Virus record (IMG/VR): IMGVR_UViG_3300014325_000023
Coordinates: 1 to 43,502 of that record
Direction: 5' to 3' (one strand)
DNA length: 43,502 bases
DNA from: a virus
Part shown: positions 1-5,534 of the stretch, piece after piece
Position numbering within the stretch: the stretch's first letter is position 1
Layout of the letters: every line of letters begins with the position of its first letter
Translations under genes and position numbers: made by a program
Notes under the pieces: model-generated
What the model saw: only the letters and a program-made list of their open reading frames with translations
What the model was told of the DNA's origin: nothing
Databases searched by the model: none

Positions 1-31
1 CGGGTTTGACCTCAGCGGTCTGCGATATCAA
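1..31 (-). CDS. 5' end of a gene split by the window ends (partial)
   Basis: If the two window ends are joined, a TTG codon at 31-29 opens a frame that runs through position 1 into position 43502 and on to the stop at 43330-43332, giving 67 residues without interruption. The TTG follows a short G run that could be a weak ribosome binding site. This rests on the ends being contiguous. The function is unknown; see the entry at 43330-43502. Confidence 0.45.
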   Translation of the reverse strand, partial: MISQTAEVKP

Positions 32-95
32 CCCCGTGTTTGGCTGATTGGGCGGAGCGGGCCACGCTCTCTACCGGGCTACCGGGCGTTAGCGG
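32..95. repeat. Short gap with an 8-base tandem duplication
   Basis: There is no convincing gene between the stop of the 77-residue protein and the presumed TTG start at 31. CTACCGGG occurs twice in tandem at 71-86. This is one of the few untranslated stretches in the early operon; no promoter or hairpin was recognised. Confidence 0.35.
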
Positions 96-329
96 CTATT
101 CATTGGCCTCCCTGCGAGTTAGTGCCTCAGATGCTTCGGAGAGACGGTCGGCCCACTCTGCTCCCTCGTCCTCGTAGGCGGCTTCGAGGTCGCGGACCTC
201 CCGCCGTAGCTCAGCGAGTGGCCTCTCTTCCAGTTCAGAGGCGACGGTGTCTGCAAGCTCTTTCTCGTCTGCCTCGGCTTGTGCCGTTTCAGCGTCAAGC
301 TCGGTGTAGATGGGCTTGTCGTCGATCAT
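96..329 (-). CDS. Small acidic coiled-coil protein
   Basis: A 77-residue protein rich in Glu, Ala and Leu, almost certainly helical with coiled-coil heptads across residues 10-75. No domain is recognised. The ATG at 329 overlaps the stop of the upstream winged-helix gene as ATGA, so the two are translationally coupled in the early operon. The function is unknown; small acidic helical proteins of phage early regions often bind a host protein, but nothing here shows a partner. Confidence 0.75.
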   Translation of the reverse strand: MIDDKPIYTELDAETAQAEADEKELADTVASELEERPLAELRREVRDLEAAYEDEGAEWADRLSEASEALTRREANE

Positions 330-724
330 GCGGCGTCCTGTAGACGCTCGTAGGAGGTTTCTTCGAAAAGGGAGAGATCTTCAGGCGCAGCGGCCGGGAC
401 TTCCGTTTTGTCACCCGACTCCTCGGCCTGCTCAGTCCCCGTTGTTCTTTCCGAGCGGTTGCCGGCCCATGCGCTTGCACCGGGGGGATTAGCTTCAACA
501 CCGCGTGCGGTTCTTACGTCTGCCACACCGCGCTGCTCCTGAAGGGTCCAGCGCGTGTACTTCCCCTCGCGCTCGGAAGTGATGTTGTAGCCCTCATCTT
601 TAAGCTCCTGAATGCGAGCTGCGGCACGGGGCATGTAGTCGCGGATATACGTATCCGACCTCACACCGAACTTGCCGGCGGCTTTCAACATCGCGAGCAC
701 GGTCTGTTTCTGCGTGAGACCCAT
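326..724 (-). CDS. Winged helix-turn-helix protein, HTH_39-like
   Basis: 132 residues. Residues 1-62 read as a winged helix: an amphipathic first helix (QKQTVLAMLK), a helix-turn-helix with a central D-Y-M-P-R-A-A-A-R-I-Q-E-L recognition segment, then a wing ending in RWTL. This matches the HTH_39 type seen in many phage and prophage proteins. Residues 63-132 are a low-complexity acidic tail. It probably binds DNA as an early regulator or replication accessory, but this is inferred from the fold. The ATG at 724 overlaps a TGA of the frame discussed at 724-964. Confidence 0.75.
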   Translation of the reverse strand: MGLTQKQTVLAMLKAAGKFGVRSDTYIRDYMPRAAARIQELKDEGYNITSEREGKYTRWTLQEQRGVADVRTARGVEANPPGASAWAGNRSERTTGTEQAEESGDKTEVPAAAPEDLSLFEETSYERLQDAA

Positions 725-808
725 CAGGCCGCCTGCCTTAGTGCACGCTCAGAAGCGCTGACACGCTTTCTGACAGGAGGGGCGTACTCCGTGAGGGCTC
801 GGGTCCAG

Positions 809-964
809 TCATCCTCGAACTGCCGCTTTATGGCGCGAGCAGAGAGGAGCGTCCTCGAGCACGTAGCCCGCGATCATGGGCCTCCACCTCTCCCGCCCCA
901 GACAGCCTTTGACGATGCAGCACTCTTGGCCTTTGGGTTGGCTGATGAACTGAAGCGCCGACAT
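809..964 (-). CDS. Cys/His-rich small protein, possibly read through a +1 frameshift
   Basis: A 51-residue frame with C-C-x4-C near residues 15-21 and a C-S-R-H pair near 42-45, consistent with a small zinc-binding fold. The ATG at 964 overlaps the preceding TGA. The frame ends at 809 with an ATGA junction to only a 24-codon frame, whereas the +1 frame carries a protein-like sequence (KRQFEDDWTRALTEY...) to a TGA at 724-726 that overlaps the next gene's ATG. That second frame has no ATG, GTG or TTG start. Frameshifting or a one-base sequence error would join the two parts. Confidence 0.6.
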   Translation of the reverse strand: MSALQFISQPKGQECCIVKGCLGRERWRPMIAGYVLEDAPLCSRHKAAVRG

Positions 965-1170
965 CAGAACCAGCCGTCCTTCCAGTCCCGAATCTGGGAT
1001 GCGAGCTTGTCCATCGTCCGATGCGCCAACTCTTCATTGCTGGTGGGCGGTGCGTGGTCGAGCACGTCGAAGAGGAGACGCACTTCGTCCTCCCCGAGGC
1101 AGTTGCAGGGCTCTGGGTCGTTGAAGCCGCCGTGCCCACAGCACTCGCAGGAGTGATCCCGGCCGCCCAT
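964..1170 (-). CDS. Small Cys-rich protein, probable zinc finger
   Basis: 68 residues starting M-G-G-R-D-H-S-C-E-C-C-G-H. Residues 8-27 hold five Cys and a His (C-x-C-C-x-H ... C-x-C), followed by an acidic helical C-terminus. It probably binds zinc and takes part in a protein or nucleic-acid contact. The start is ATG at 1170 (TGATG with the upstream stop) or GTG at 1173 (GTGA). No family is recognised. It is part of a chain of small coupled early genes. Confidence 0.65.
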   Translation of the reverse strand: MGGRDHSCECCGHGGFNDPEPCNCLGEDEVRLLFDVLDHAPPTSNEELAHRTMDKLASQIRDWKDGWF

Positions 1171-1397
1171 CACAGATCCCCGTACCGATCCAAGGTCTCT
1201 TCGTTGGAATCCCGTTCCTGGTACATGCGCTCTCTTTCGATCTCCCAGCGCTCGGCAGCTACAGCGCGCATGTAGGCGGGAGAGAGACCCCAGGCCAGAC
1301 CCTCAAGGCGGATGTTCTCTTCCTCCCTGCGCTTACGGCGGGCTTTGAGCCCGGCGATGGCGTCAGGTGAAGTGGGATCTGGGCCGCGGTAGCGCAT
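1170..1397 (-). CDS. Hypothetical basic/helical early protein
   Basis: 75 residues with charged helical character. A lysine/arginine-rich stretch, A-R-R-K-R-R-E-E, lies near residue 20. The ATG at 1397 sits in a TGATG junction with the upstream Zn-ribbon gene, which is preferred over the longer frame starting at 1430. No family is recognised. Confidence 0.65.
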   Translation of the reverse strand: MRYRGPDPTSPDAIAGLKARRKRREEENIRLEGLAWGLSPAYMRAVAAERWEIERERMYQERDSNEETLDRYGDL

Positions 1398-1636
1398 CAG
1401 GAATCCAGCTCCTTGCCACAGCCGGGACACTCCGTCTTGCCCGTAGGAACGAAACAGAAGCCGCAGGAGCAGATGAGCCCCTTGGTCCCTACCGGGTTCT
1501 TGTCCATGAACGCGGCCAGCGACTTGCCCGCTTCGGGGTGGAGGCGCTCGCGCATGTCAGCTAGGTCCGCGTGCGCGTCCAGCCAGTCTTCGCCAGCCTC
1601 GTAGCGCTCCGGATTGTTCCTCGCCCACTGGCTCAT
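1397..1636 (-). CDS. Zn-ribbon early protein
   Basis: 79 residues. The C-terminal third has C-S-C-G ... C-P-G-C-G (residues 57-75), a two-knuckle zinc ribbon; the N-terminal part is acidic and helical. It starts at ATG 1636 inside the TGA of the SSB-like gene (TGATG), so expression of the two is coupled. The ribbon resembles those of 2445-2606 and 37252-37434, suggesting these phages reuse the module. The specific role is unknown. Confidence 0.7.
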   Translation of the reverse strand: MSQWARNNPERYEAGEDWLDAHADLADMRERLHPEAGKSLAAFMDKNPVGTKGLICSCGFCFVPTGKTECPGCGKELDS

Positions 1637-2448
1637 CAGAACGGGATGCTTTCGTCGGTCGTGTTGTCAGCCGGAAGAGCCTCGCCCTGCCACTTGACGG
1701 TCCGTGCCTTCATGGCCGTCAGGGTGGTCTCTTGGGTGTTCGGGTCCTGTGCGTTGGTGAGCTGGTTGCAGGCCCGTAGGAGGTCCTTCTCCTCAAGCTG
1801 GGAGAACATGTAGAGCGCCACTCGCTCTCGAGCTTTTGCGTTGGCCCCGACCCAGATGCAGTCCAGAGCCATTTCGATGTCCTTCAGGTCGCCGGCATCA
1901 GGCGAGGCAGGGGAATCGGAGCCCGAAGCCGTCTCGGGAGATTGGGCTACCTCAGTCCTTGGTTCCTGCCTCGCCTGTCGGCCAGCTCGATTAACGTCTG
2001 CGTCAAATTCGTTGCACAACCCGAAGAAGTCCTTGAGTTCGATGGGACGCCCTTTCGCTTCGGCCGCGAGCCACTGAATCGCGACGCCCTGCGAGTGCTG
2101 CCGAAGGATGCGCGCGGCCCTCTCCGGGTCGCGCTGGCTCTCGGGCTGCCATGACCCTTTGGAGCTGGTCTTGACTTCTGAGGAGCCAGTAGGGAGGGCG
2201 GGCTGGCTCAGTTCCTTGGTGCGGTCGAAGTCGAGCTTGGCCTTCGTGCCGTAGTTCGTTTCCTCCAAGTCCAGTGCAAGCAGTTCCCCGACCGCCGGAG
2301 CGCGACTCTCTGGCTTCCTGTTGAGCTCCACCTGCCGCTCGAGGACCCCGTTGTTATCGAGGTCGAGCTTGTAGGAGAGCATCGGCCCGTGGCTTCCTTG
2401 CCATTCCTTGGGGCCGGATACATGCTTGACCTCGTAGACCTGGCTCAT
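1636..2448 (-). CDS. SSB-like single-stranded DNA-binding protein
   Basis: 270 residues. The N-terminal ~90 residues alternate short strands (V-Y-E-V-K-H-V, L-S-Y-K-L-D-L-D) as in an OB fold. A Ser/Pro/Ala-rich linker follows, then a helical segment, and the protein ends in acidic D-E-S-I-P-F. That tip closely matches the acidic Ile-Pro-Phe tail through which bacterial SSB recruits DNA-maintenance proteins. This makes it the best replication or recombination candidate in the window. The ATG at 2448 forms ATGA with the upstream stop. The OB fold is inferred from pattern, not alignment; the C-terminal tip is direct. Confidence 0.65.
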   Translation of the reverse strand: MSQVYEVKHVSGPKEWQGSHGPMLSYKLDLDNNGVLERQVELNRKPESRAPAVGELLALDLEETNYGTKAKLDFDRTKELSQPALPTGSSEVKTSSKGSWQPESQRDPERAARILRQHSQGVAIQWLAAEAKGRPIELKDFFGLCNEFDADVNRAGRQARQEPRTEVAQSPETASGSDSPASPDAGDLKDIEMALDCIWVGANAKARERVALYMFSQLEEKDLLRACNQLTNAQDPNTQETTLTAMKARTVKWQGEALPADNTTDESIPF

Positions 2449-2606
2449 GCGTTCTTGACCTCCTGGCCGCACGAAGGGCAGGCCGTGGCATCGGCGGGGA
2501 CCGCGAACGTGCCGCAAAGGCAGACGATGACCTTCCCGTCCTGTTTCTGGGCCTCTTCGGCTGCGCCCACGGCTTCTGAAATCGTTTGTCCTACTCCCCA
2601 GTTCAT
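2445..2606 (-). CDS. Small Zn-ribbon protein
   Basis: 53 residues: a short helical N-terminus, then V-C-L-C-G-T-F and C-P-S-C-G, forming a C-x-C ... C-x2-C zinc ribbon. The start ATG at 2606 overlaps the upstream TGA as ATGA; a longer frame to 2633 is less likely. It sits directly upstream of the SSB-like gene in the early operon. Such ribbons often contact nucleic acid or RNA polymerase, but the target is unknown. Confidence 0.7.
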   Translation of the reverse strand: MNWGVGQTISEAVGAAEEAQKQDGKVIVCLCGTFAVPADATACPSCGQEVKNA

Positions 2607-2953
2607 GCGTACACCCGCTGGGTCTCGCTGCAATTGGAGGGGACTTCGAGGAGGGCGCCTGCCTTGGCCTTCTCTGAGGCGATGGTCTTTTTAAAGAGGG
2701 CGACTACCTCGGCGTGGGAGCGGGAGTCGTTGAAGGCCGAGACTGCTCCGTGCGCGCCGTCCGTGGCCAGTTCAACCTCAATACTGAGTGCAGCCCAAGC
2801 GTCCTTGCGGGTGGCTTTCGTGGCGAGGGCGACTGCATCCAGGGCGCCGACGGCGCAGTGTCGGCCTTGCTCGTCTTCAACCAGGTACTGGCACCAATCC
2901 TTCTTGTCCTCAATCAAGGCAAGCGCCTTCTCCAAGAATCGATAGGTCTCCAT
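2603..2953 (-). CDS. DUF6197-like conserved phage protein
   Basis: 116 residues with the layout of the DUF6197 family: an N-terminal helix R-F-L-E-K-A-L-x-L-I-E, then a W-C-Q motif, a G-R-H-C-A-V-G-A-L-D-A core, a variable helical part and F-N-D-S-R-S-H-A-E-V near residue 75. The family is widespread in actinobacterial phages and mobile elements, with no known biochemical function. The start is ATG 2953 (TGATG) or GTG 2956 (GTGA). The assignment is from memory of the motif pattern. Confidence 0.65.
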   Translation of the reverse strand: METYRFLEKALALIEDKKDWCQYLVEDEQGRHCAVGALDAVALATKATRKDAWAALSIEVELATDGAHGAVSAFNDSRSHAEVVALFKKTIASEKAKAGALLEVPSNCSETQRVYA

Positions 2954-3219
2954 CACTCGCTCTCGCTTTCTTTCTTGATCCGACGCCTGGCGTCGTAGAT
3001 GGCCTCTACTGCCACTTCCAAGGCCTCTTGCGCACCCGTGAACCCCTTGACTTCAAGGTCCGTCACACAGGTGCCTAGGTAGCGCTCCTCACGCTTCAGG
3101 GAGAAGTCCGCTTCGAGGGCCTGGCGCTGTTTGAGGTTCACCGGGTCGATGAGCCCGACCTTTTCGTTAGCCACCTTCTGCATGGCGTCGAACGGGTACT
3201 CGCCGGATTTGAAGGCCAT
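2953..3219 (-). CDS. Hypothetical early protein
   Basis: 88 residues, mixed helical, ending in a charged K-K-E-S-E-S-E tail. The ATG at 3219 forms a TAATG junction with the upstream membrane protein and is preferred over the longer frame from 3252. No recognised family. Spacing places it firmly in the RHH-led early operon. Confidence 0.65.
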   Translation of the reverse strand: MAFKSGEYPFDAMQKVANEKVGLIDPVNLKQRQALEADFSLKREERYLGTCVTDLEVKGFTGAQEALEVAVEAIYDARRRIKKESESE

Positions 3220-3578
3220 TAGGCGGCCTCGTCTTCGGGCGAGAATTTCCATTCCGAACGACGCTCAGTAGGGAAGATGTGGACGGAGGCTTTGGGGTTG
3301 GAGATGCGGTCTGAGAATTCGCTTTCGCGCTCCCAGCGAGTCCTCGCCTCTGAGAAGCCGGACCAGTCAAAGTCCTCGACCTCAGCCCACGTAAGAGGCT
3401 TGGTCCGCTCCTCTGCTGCAATCTCCGCCAGCTCTTCCTCGCGTTCTTCTTCGTGACGCTCTGAGGGGGTCTGCGGCCGGCGCTTTTCAAACCAAGCCAT
3501 CGCCTCGACAATCGAAAAGAGGATGAGCAGGCAGACGACCAGTTCGAGGGCCGTGCCGAGTCCGATGAGGGCGATCAC
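3219..3578 (-). CDS. Membrane-anchored acidic coiled-coil protein
   Basis: 119 residues. Residues 1-28 form one hydrophobic transmembrane segment (I-A-L-I-G-L-G-T-A-L-E-L-V-V-C-L-L), followed by a highly charged E/R-rich helical domain and a C-terminal region with several Trp. The GTG start at 3578 overlaps the stop of the upstream 28-residue membrane protein (GTGA). An early, immunity-linked membrane protein could act in superinfection exclusion, but that is only a positional guess. Confidence 0.65.
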   Translation of the reverse strand: MIALIGLGTALELVVCLLILFSIVEAMAWFEKRRPQTPSERHEEEREEELAEIAAEERTKPLTWAEVEDFDWSGFSEARTRWERESEFSDRISNPKASVHIFPTERRSEWKFSPEDEAA

Positions 3579-3661
3579 GCCCGCCCCCGGTAGCCGCGGA
3601 AGTAGGCCCAGTAGAAGACGGCCAGCGAGGCCAGCGCGCCGATGATTTGCAGGGCGGTCAT
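3575..3661 (-). CDS. Very small single-pass membrane protein (28 aa)
   Basis: The frame gives 28 residues with a hydrophobic stretch, L-Q-I-I-G-A-L-A-S-L-A-V-F-Y-W-A-Y, and a basic C-terminus. The ATG at 3661 overlaps the stop of the RHH regulator gene (ATGA) and its own stop overlaps the GTG of the next gene, so it is held in a coupled chain. A good Shine-Dalgarno sequence, GGAGG, precedes the ATG. Function unknown. Confidence 0.55.
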   Translation of the reverse strand: MTALQIIGALASLAVFYWAYFRGYRGRA

Positions 3662-3828
3662 GACGCCTCCTTTGTGCTCTCTATGTGGAGCGTGATGGCC
3701 CGGCGTGCTTCCTGAGAGATGGTCCGTTCCCGCTGCTTGGCCGAGGCTTTGAGCTGTTCGTGCAGCTCGGTCGGCAGGCGAAGGGAGATGACGGAGATGC
3801 CGGGAGGGAGTTTGCGTTTCCTTGCCAC
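3658..3828 (-). CDS. Ribbon-helix-helix (Arc/MetJ-type) regulator, first gene of the early operon
   Basis: 56 residues from a GTG at 3828. The strand I-S-V-I-S-L-R-L-P is followed by helix E-L-H-E-Q-L-K-A-S-A-K-Q-R and helix I-S-Q-E-A-R-R-A-I, the classic RHH fold that binds DNA as a dimer through paired beta strands. I chose GTG 3828 over ATG 3849 because the -35 (TTGACT, 3858-3863) and -10 (TACACT, 3836-3841) elements put transcription start at about 3829, making the mRNA leaderless. A 14-base palindrome overlaps that start, so autorepression and early-operon control are likely. Confidence 0.8.
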   Translation of the reverse strand: MARKRKLPPGISVISLRLPTELHEQLKASAKQRERTISQEARRAITLHIESTKEAS

Positions 3829-3840
3829 TACCGGTAGTGT
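3812..3840 (+). promoter_or_regulatory. Possible promoter for the XRE repressor
   Basis: TTGCGT at 3812-3817, 17 bases, TAGTGT at 3835-3840 on the plus strand; the predicted start is at about 3847, immediately before the ATG at 3848. Matches to consensus are weaker than for the opposing promoter. The two -10 elements occupy the same bases, so only one promoter could be open at a time. Confidence 0.4.
3826..3839. promoter_or_regulatory. Palindromic operator CACTACCGGTAGTG
   Basis: A perfect 14-base inverted repeat lying over the -10 region and start point of the minus-strand RHH promoter, and just upstream of the plus-strand repressor. A two-fold symmetric site fits binding by an RHH or XRE dimer. 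Which of the two proteins binds it is not determined by the sequence. No second exact copy was noticed by eye. Confidence 0.65.
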
Positions 3841-3863
3841 AGCGGTCATGAACCGGAAGTCAA
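3836..3863 (-). promoter_or_regulatory. Early promoter for the RHH operon
   Basis: TTGACT at 3858-3863, a 16-base spacer and TACACT at 3836-3841 on the minus strand. The expected start point is about 3829, next to the GTG of the RHH gene, giving a leaderless transcript. The -10 overlaps the palindrome, so dimer binding would block it. Confidence 0.6.
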
Positions 3864-4324
3864 GCACCCGAAACCGTCACTTCCCCTCCGCTCCCTCGAC
3901 GCACGCGGCACTACTGGCTAGTTTCCGGCAGCAGATGGCCGATCACGCTCGTGGAGAGCACCTGCGGAAGCTGAGAACCGAGCTGCGCCTAAGCCAGGAG
4001 GACGCCGCTCACGAGATAGGCGTCAGCACCAAGTCGCTAAGGACTTGGGAGAAGGGCGGCCCCATCAAGTGGGAGAACGCGAAAGCGGCGGCCCGCTTCT
4101 ATGAAGTGGACCCGGAAGAGCTGGTGTCGCGCGAGCCCGGCGACCTCATGGAGTCGCTGAACGCGTCTCAGTCGGAGGCTCCGAACTTGCGACGAGTTGA
4201 AGAAGCGATCGAGGCCCTTCGGGCTGAGACTGCAGAGAGCCTAGATCTCCTACATGCCGAGCTACGAGCGATTCAGCGGCTTCTAGAGCCCTCCGGGCGT
4301 AAACAGAAAGCTGCTCGCAGTTGA
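3848..4324 (+). CDS. XRE-family repressor (probable lysogeny regulator)
   Basis: 158 residues. Residues ~37-92 form an XRE/lambda-repressor type helix-turn-helix (L-R-K-L-R-T-E-L-R-L-S-Q-E-D-A-A-H-E-I-G, then V-S-T-K-S-L-R-T-W-E). The C-terminal ~50 residues are a charged amphipathic helix likely to mediate oligomerisation; there is no S24 peptidase domain, so RecA-type self-cleavage is not expected. It is the only plus-strand gene in the left region and faces the early operon across the palindrome. An alternative start is ATG 3935. I chose 3848 for the predicted leaderless promoter. Confidence 0.75.
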   Translation: MNRKSSTRNRHFPSAPSTHAALLASFRQQMADHARGEHLRKLRTELRLSQEDAAHEIGVSTKSLRTWEKGGPIKWENAKAAARFYEVDPEELVSREPGDLMESLNASQSEAPNLRRVEEAIEALRAETAESLDLLHAELRAIQRLLEPSGRKQKAARS

Positions 4325-4382
4325 GCGCCCTGTTCATCGCAAACTGAGCCGCCGCCAGAACCCGCGCTTCCTCCGGTGTCAT
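4146..4382 (-). CDS. Small helical protein, antisense to the repressor 3' half
   Basis: 78 residues. The first ~45 are helix-forming (T-P-E-E-A-R-V-L-A-A-A-Q-F), the rest Ser/Pro-rich. A strong GGGAGG Shine-Dalgarno sits 6 bases before ATG 4382, and the upstream 32-codon frame ends in an ATGA overlap. About 180 bases lie antisense to the XRE gene, so either the two genes truly overlap tail to tail, or the minus reading is a shadow with a chance ribosome site. If transcribed, it would also act as antisense RNA on the repressor mRNA. Confidence 0.4.
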   Translation of the reverse strand: MTPEEARVLAAAQFAMNRALNCEQLSVYARRALEAAESLVARHVGDLGSLQSQPEGPRSLLQLVASSEPPTETRSATP

Positions 4383-4477
4383 CGCGCACCTCCCTGCAAA
4401 GCGCGAATCGAAGGCAGCTCGAGCGCCGGCCGCGCACCTGAATTACGGCGGACGAATCTACTCCGCAGTTCGGACAT
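4379..4477 (-). CDS. Short upstream frame (32 aa)
   Basis: MSELRSRF... is basic and ends in ATGA with the 4146-4382 gene. It may be a leader peptide or small protein. Only the junction and weak purine-rich upstream sequence support it; no domain is seen. Confidence 0.3.
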   Translation of the reverse strand: MSELRSRFVRRNSGARPALELPSIRALQGGAR

Positions 4478-4543
4478 CCCTGCCCGCCTTTCCTTGTCGT
4501 GGGCCTCAAGCTTCTCCTCTCATGAGCCTGAGTCCCGCGAAGG

Positions 4544-4572
4544 AAAATGGCGACTTGTAACGGCAGTGTCAA
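4544..4572 (-). promoter_or_regulatory. Possible promoter for the 4477-4146 pair
   Basis: On the minus strand TTGACA occurs twice, 13 bases apart (4580-4585 and 4567-4572). The nearer one has CATTTT at 4544-4549 after 17 bases. The -35 is perfect, the -10 weak. The leader before ATG 4477 would be about 60 bases. The 4478-4690 stretch otherwise holds no gene that I can support. Confidence 0.4.
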
Positions 4573-4690
4573 GGGAAGCTGTCAAAAAAACTTCCTGTTG
4601 CAATAACCGCTTAGTGTTCTCGCCCCAAAACTACGCTTGACCGGCGTAAAGGTAGGGCGGGTAGTCCACAGGAACCCCCCAACCGGGCAA

Positions 4691-4725
4691 TAAAAAAGCG
4701 CCGCCCCTCCGAAGAGAGACGACGC
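4691..4725 (-). terminator. Strong intrinsic terminator of the late operon
   Basis: On the minus-strand transcript a 12-base-pair uninterrupted stem (4714-4725 with 4698-4709, including some G-U pairs) is capped by a UUCG tetraloop and followed by a run of six U. It lies 70 bases after the last late gene. It would stop late transcription before the repressor region. Confidence 0.9.
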
Positions 4726-4795
4726 TTGCAGGGGGACAGCCCATCTTGGGCTTGCCCGGTTCAGCTTATGCCAGTTGCGATGACGCCGCCAGGCA

Positions 4796-5245
4796 TCAAG
4801 GGGAGCCGCGGCGCTTGCCGGCGAGTTCGCGGAGCGCCTCAAAGGCGATGAAGGCGTGCCGGGCGGCGGTGAGGACCAGGTCCACATCTGGGTCCTCAGA
4901 GGGCCGGACGTATTCCTTGATGGAATCGAGCAGGGGGTAGATGGCGAGGTCCGCGGCCTCCTCGAACCCCTCGGCGATGTTTTCTTTTTGAAGGAAAGAC
5001 TGCCCGAAGCGTTCTCTGCCGTGGCGCTCCCGGTATTCCGCCAGGATTCGGAAGTGGCGGAAGCCTCCGAGGGGATTATCGCTTTCCGCGGGCGCGCCGG
5101 CGCCGACTGCCCGTTCCAAGGCGTCGAAGAACTCCCGGACCTTGGTGTCGTCCACCACCCTCGAGAGGGCCCGTCCACACTTGCAGCACTCGCCTTTGTG
5201 CCGAGGATCGGCGGGCTCGAGGGGGGCGGGGCACCTACAGGCCAC
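4796..5245 (-). CDS. Hypothetical protein with N-terminal Cys cluster; last late gene
   Basis: 149 residues. The N-terminus has C-R-C-P ... C-C-K-C-G (residues 3-24), a probable zinc site. The remainder is helical, with conserved-looking R-H-F-R-I-L-A-E-Y and a C-terminal A-A-R-H-A-F-I-A-F-E-A-L helix. The gene overlaps the upstream gene by 11 bases and lies 70 bases before the terminator. No family is recognised. Confidence 0.65.
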   Translation of the reverse strand: MACRCPAPLEPADPRHKGECCKCGRALSRVVDDTKVREFFDALERAVGAGAPAESDNPLGGFRHFRILAEYRERHGRERFGQSFLQKENIAEGFEEAADLAIYPLLDSIKEYVRPSEDPDVDLVLTAARHAFIAFEALRELAGKRRGSP

Positions 5246-5534
5246 TCGGGTCCTTGGCTCGCGCCCTATCCCAGAGCACTTCGGCCTCCGAGATCCCCTG
5301 CCGTTTCGCCTCTAGTTCCAATTCGCCCCACGGCAACCGAGCATAGGGGAGCTTTACGCGTCTACCGAACTGCCAGACCGTCTGAAGCCGCGTGATCGCC
5401 TCTCCCGGGACCCTCTTGCCCTCCAGGAGGTCTCCAAGCGCGACCATCAGGTCCGGGGGGACGGTGAGCTCGAAGTATTCATCGTGGCCGGTCCACTGCT
5501 TCTTGGTGGGAGGGTTTTTGAACATGGTTCTCAC
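5235..5534 (-). CDS. Hypothetical protein
   Basis: 99 residues from GTG 5534, which overlaps the metallophosphoesterase stop as GTGA. Aromatic residues and Lys/Arg are spread over an alpha/beta-like sequence; no motif is recognised. Coupling to the phosphoesterase suggests a shared role, but this is only positional. Confidence 0.6.
   Translation of the reverse strand: MRTMFKNPPTKKQWTGHDEYFELTVPPDLMVALGDLLEGKRVPGEAITRLQTVWQFGRRVKLPYARLPWGELELEAKRQGISEAEVLWDRARAKDPSGL

Noticed and set aside
828-1139. A 103-residue minus frame overlapping the 964-1170 and 809-964 genes
   Set aside because: Thr/Ser/Arg-rich out-of-frame shadow; the coupled small frames explain the region better.
4856-5395. A 179-residue plus frame opposite 4796-5534
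   Set aside because: Antisense shadow of high-GC coding DNA; no promoter, ribosome site or domain.
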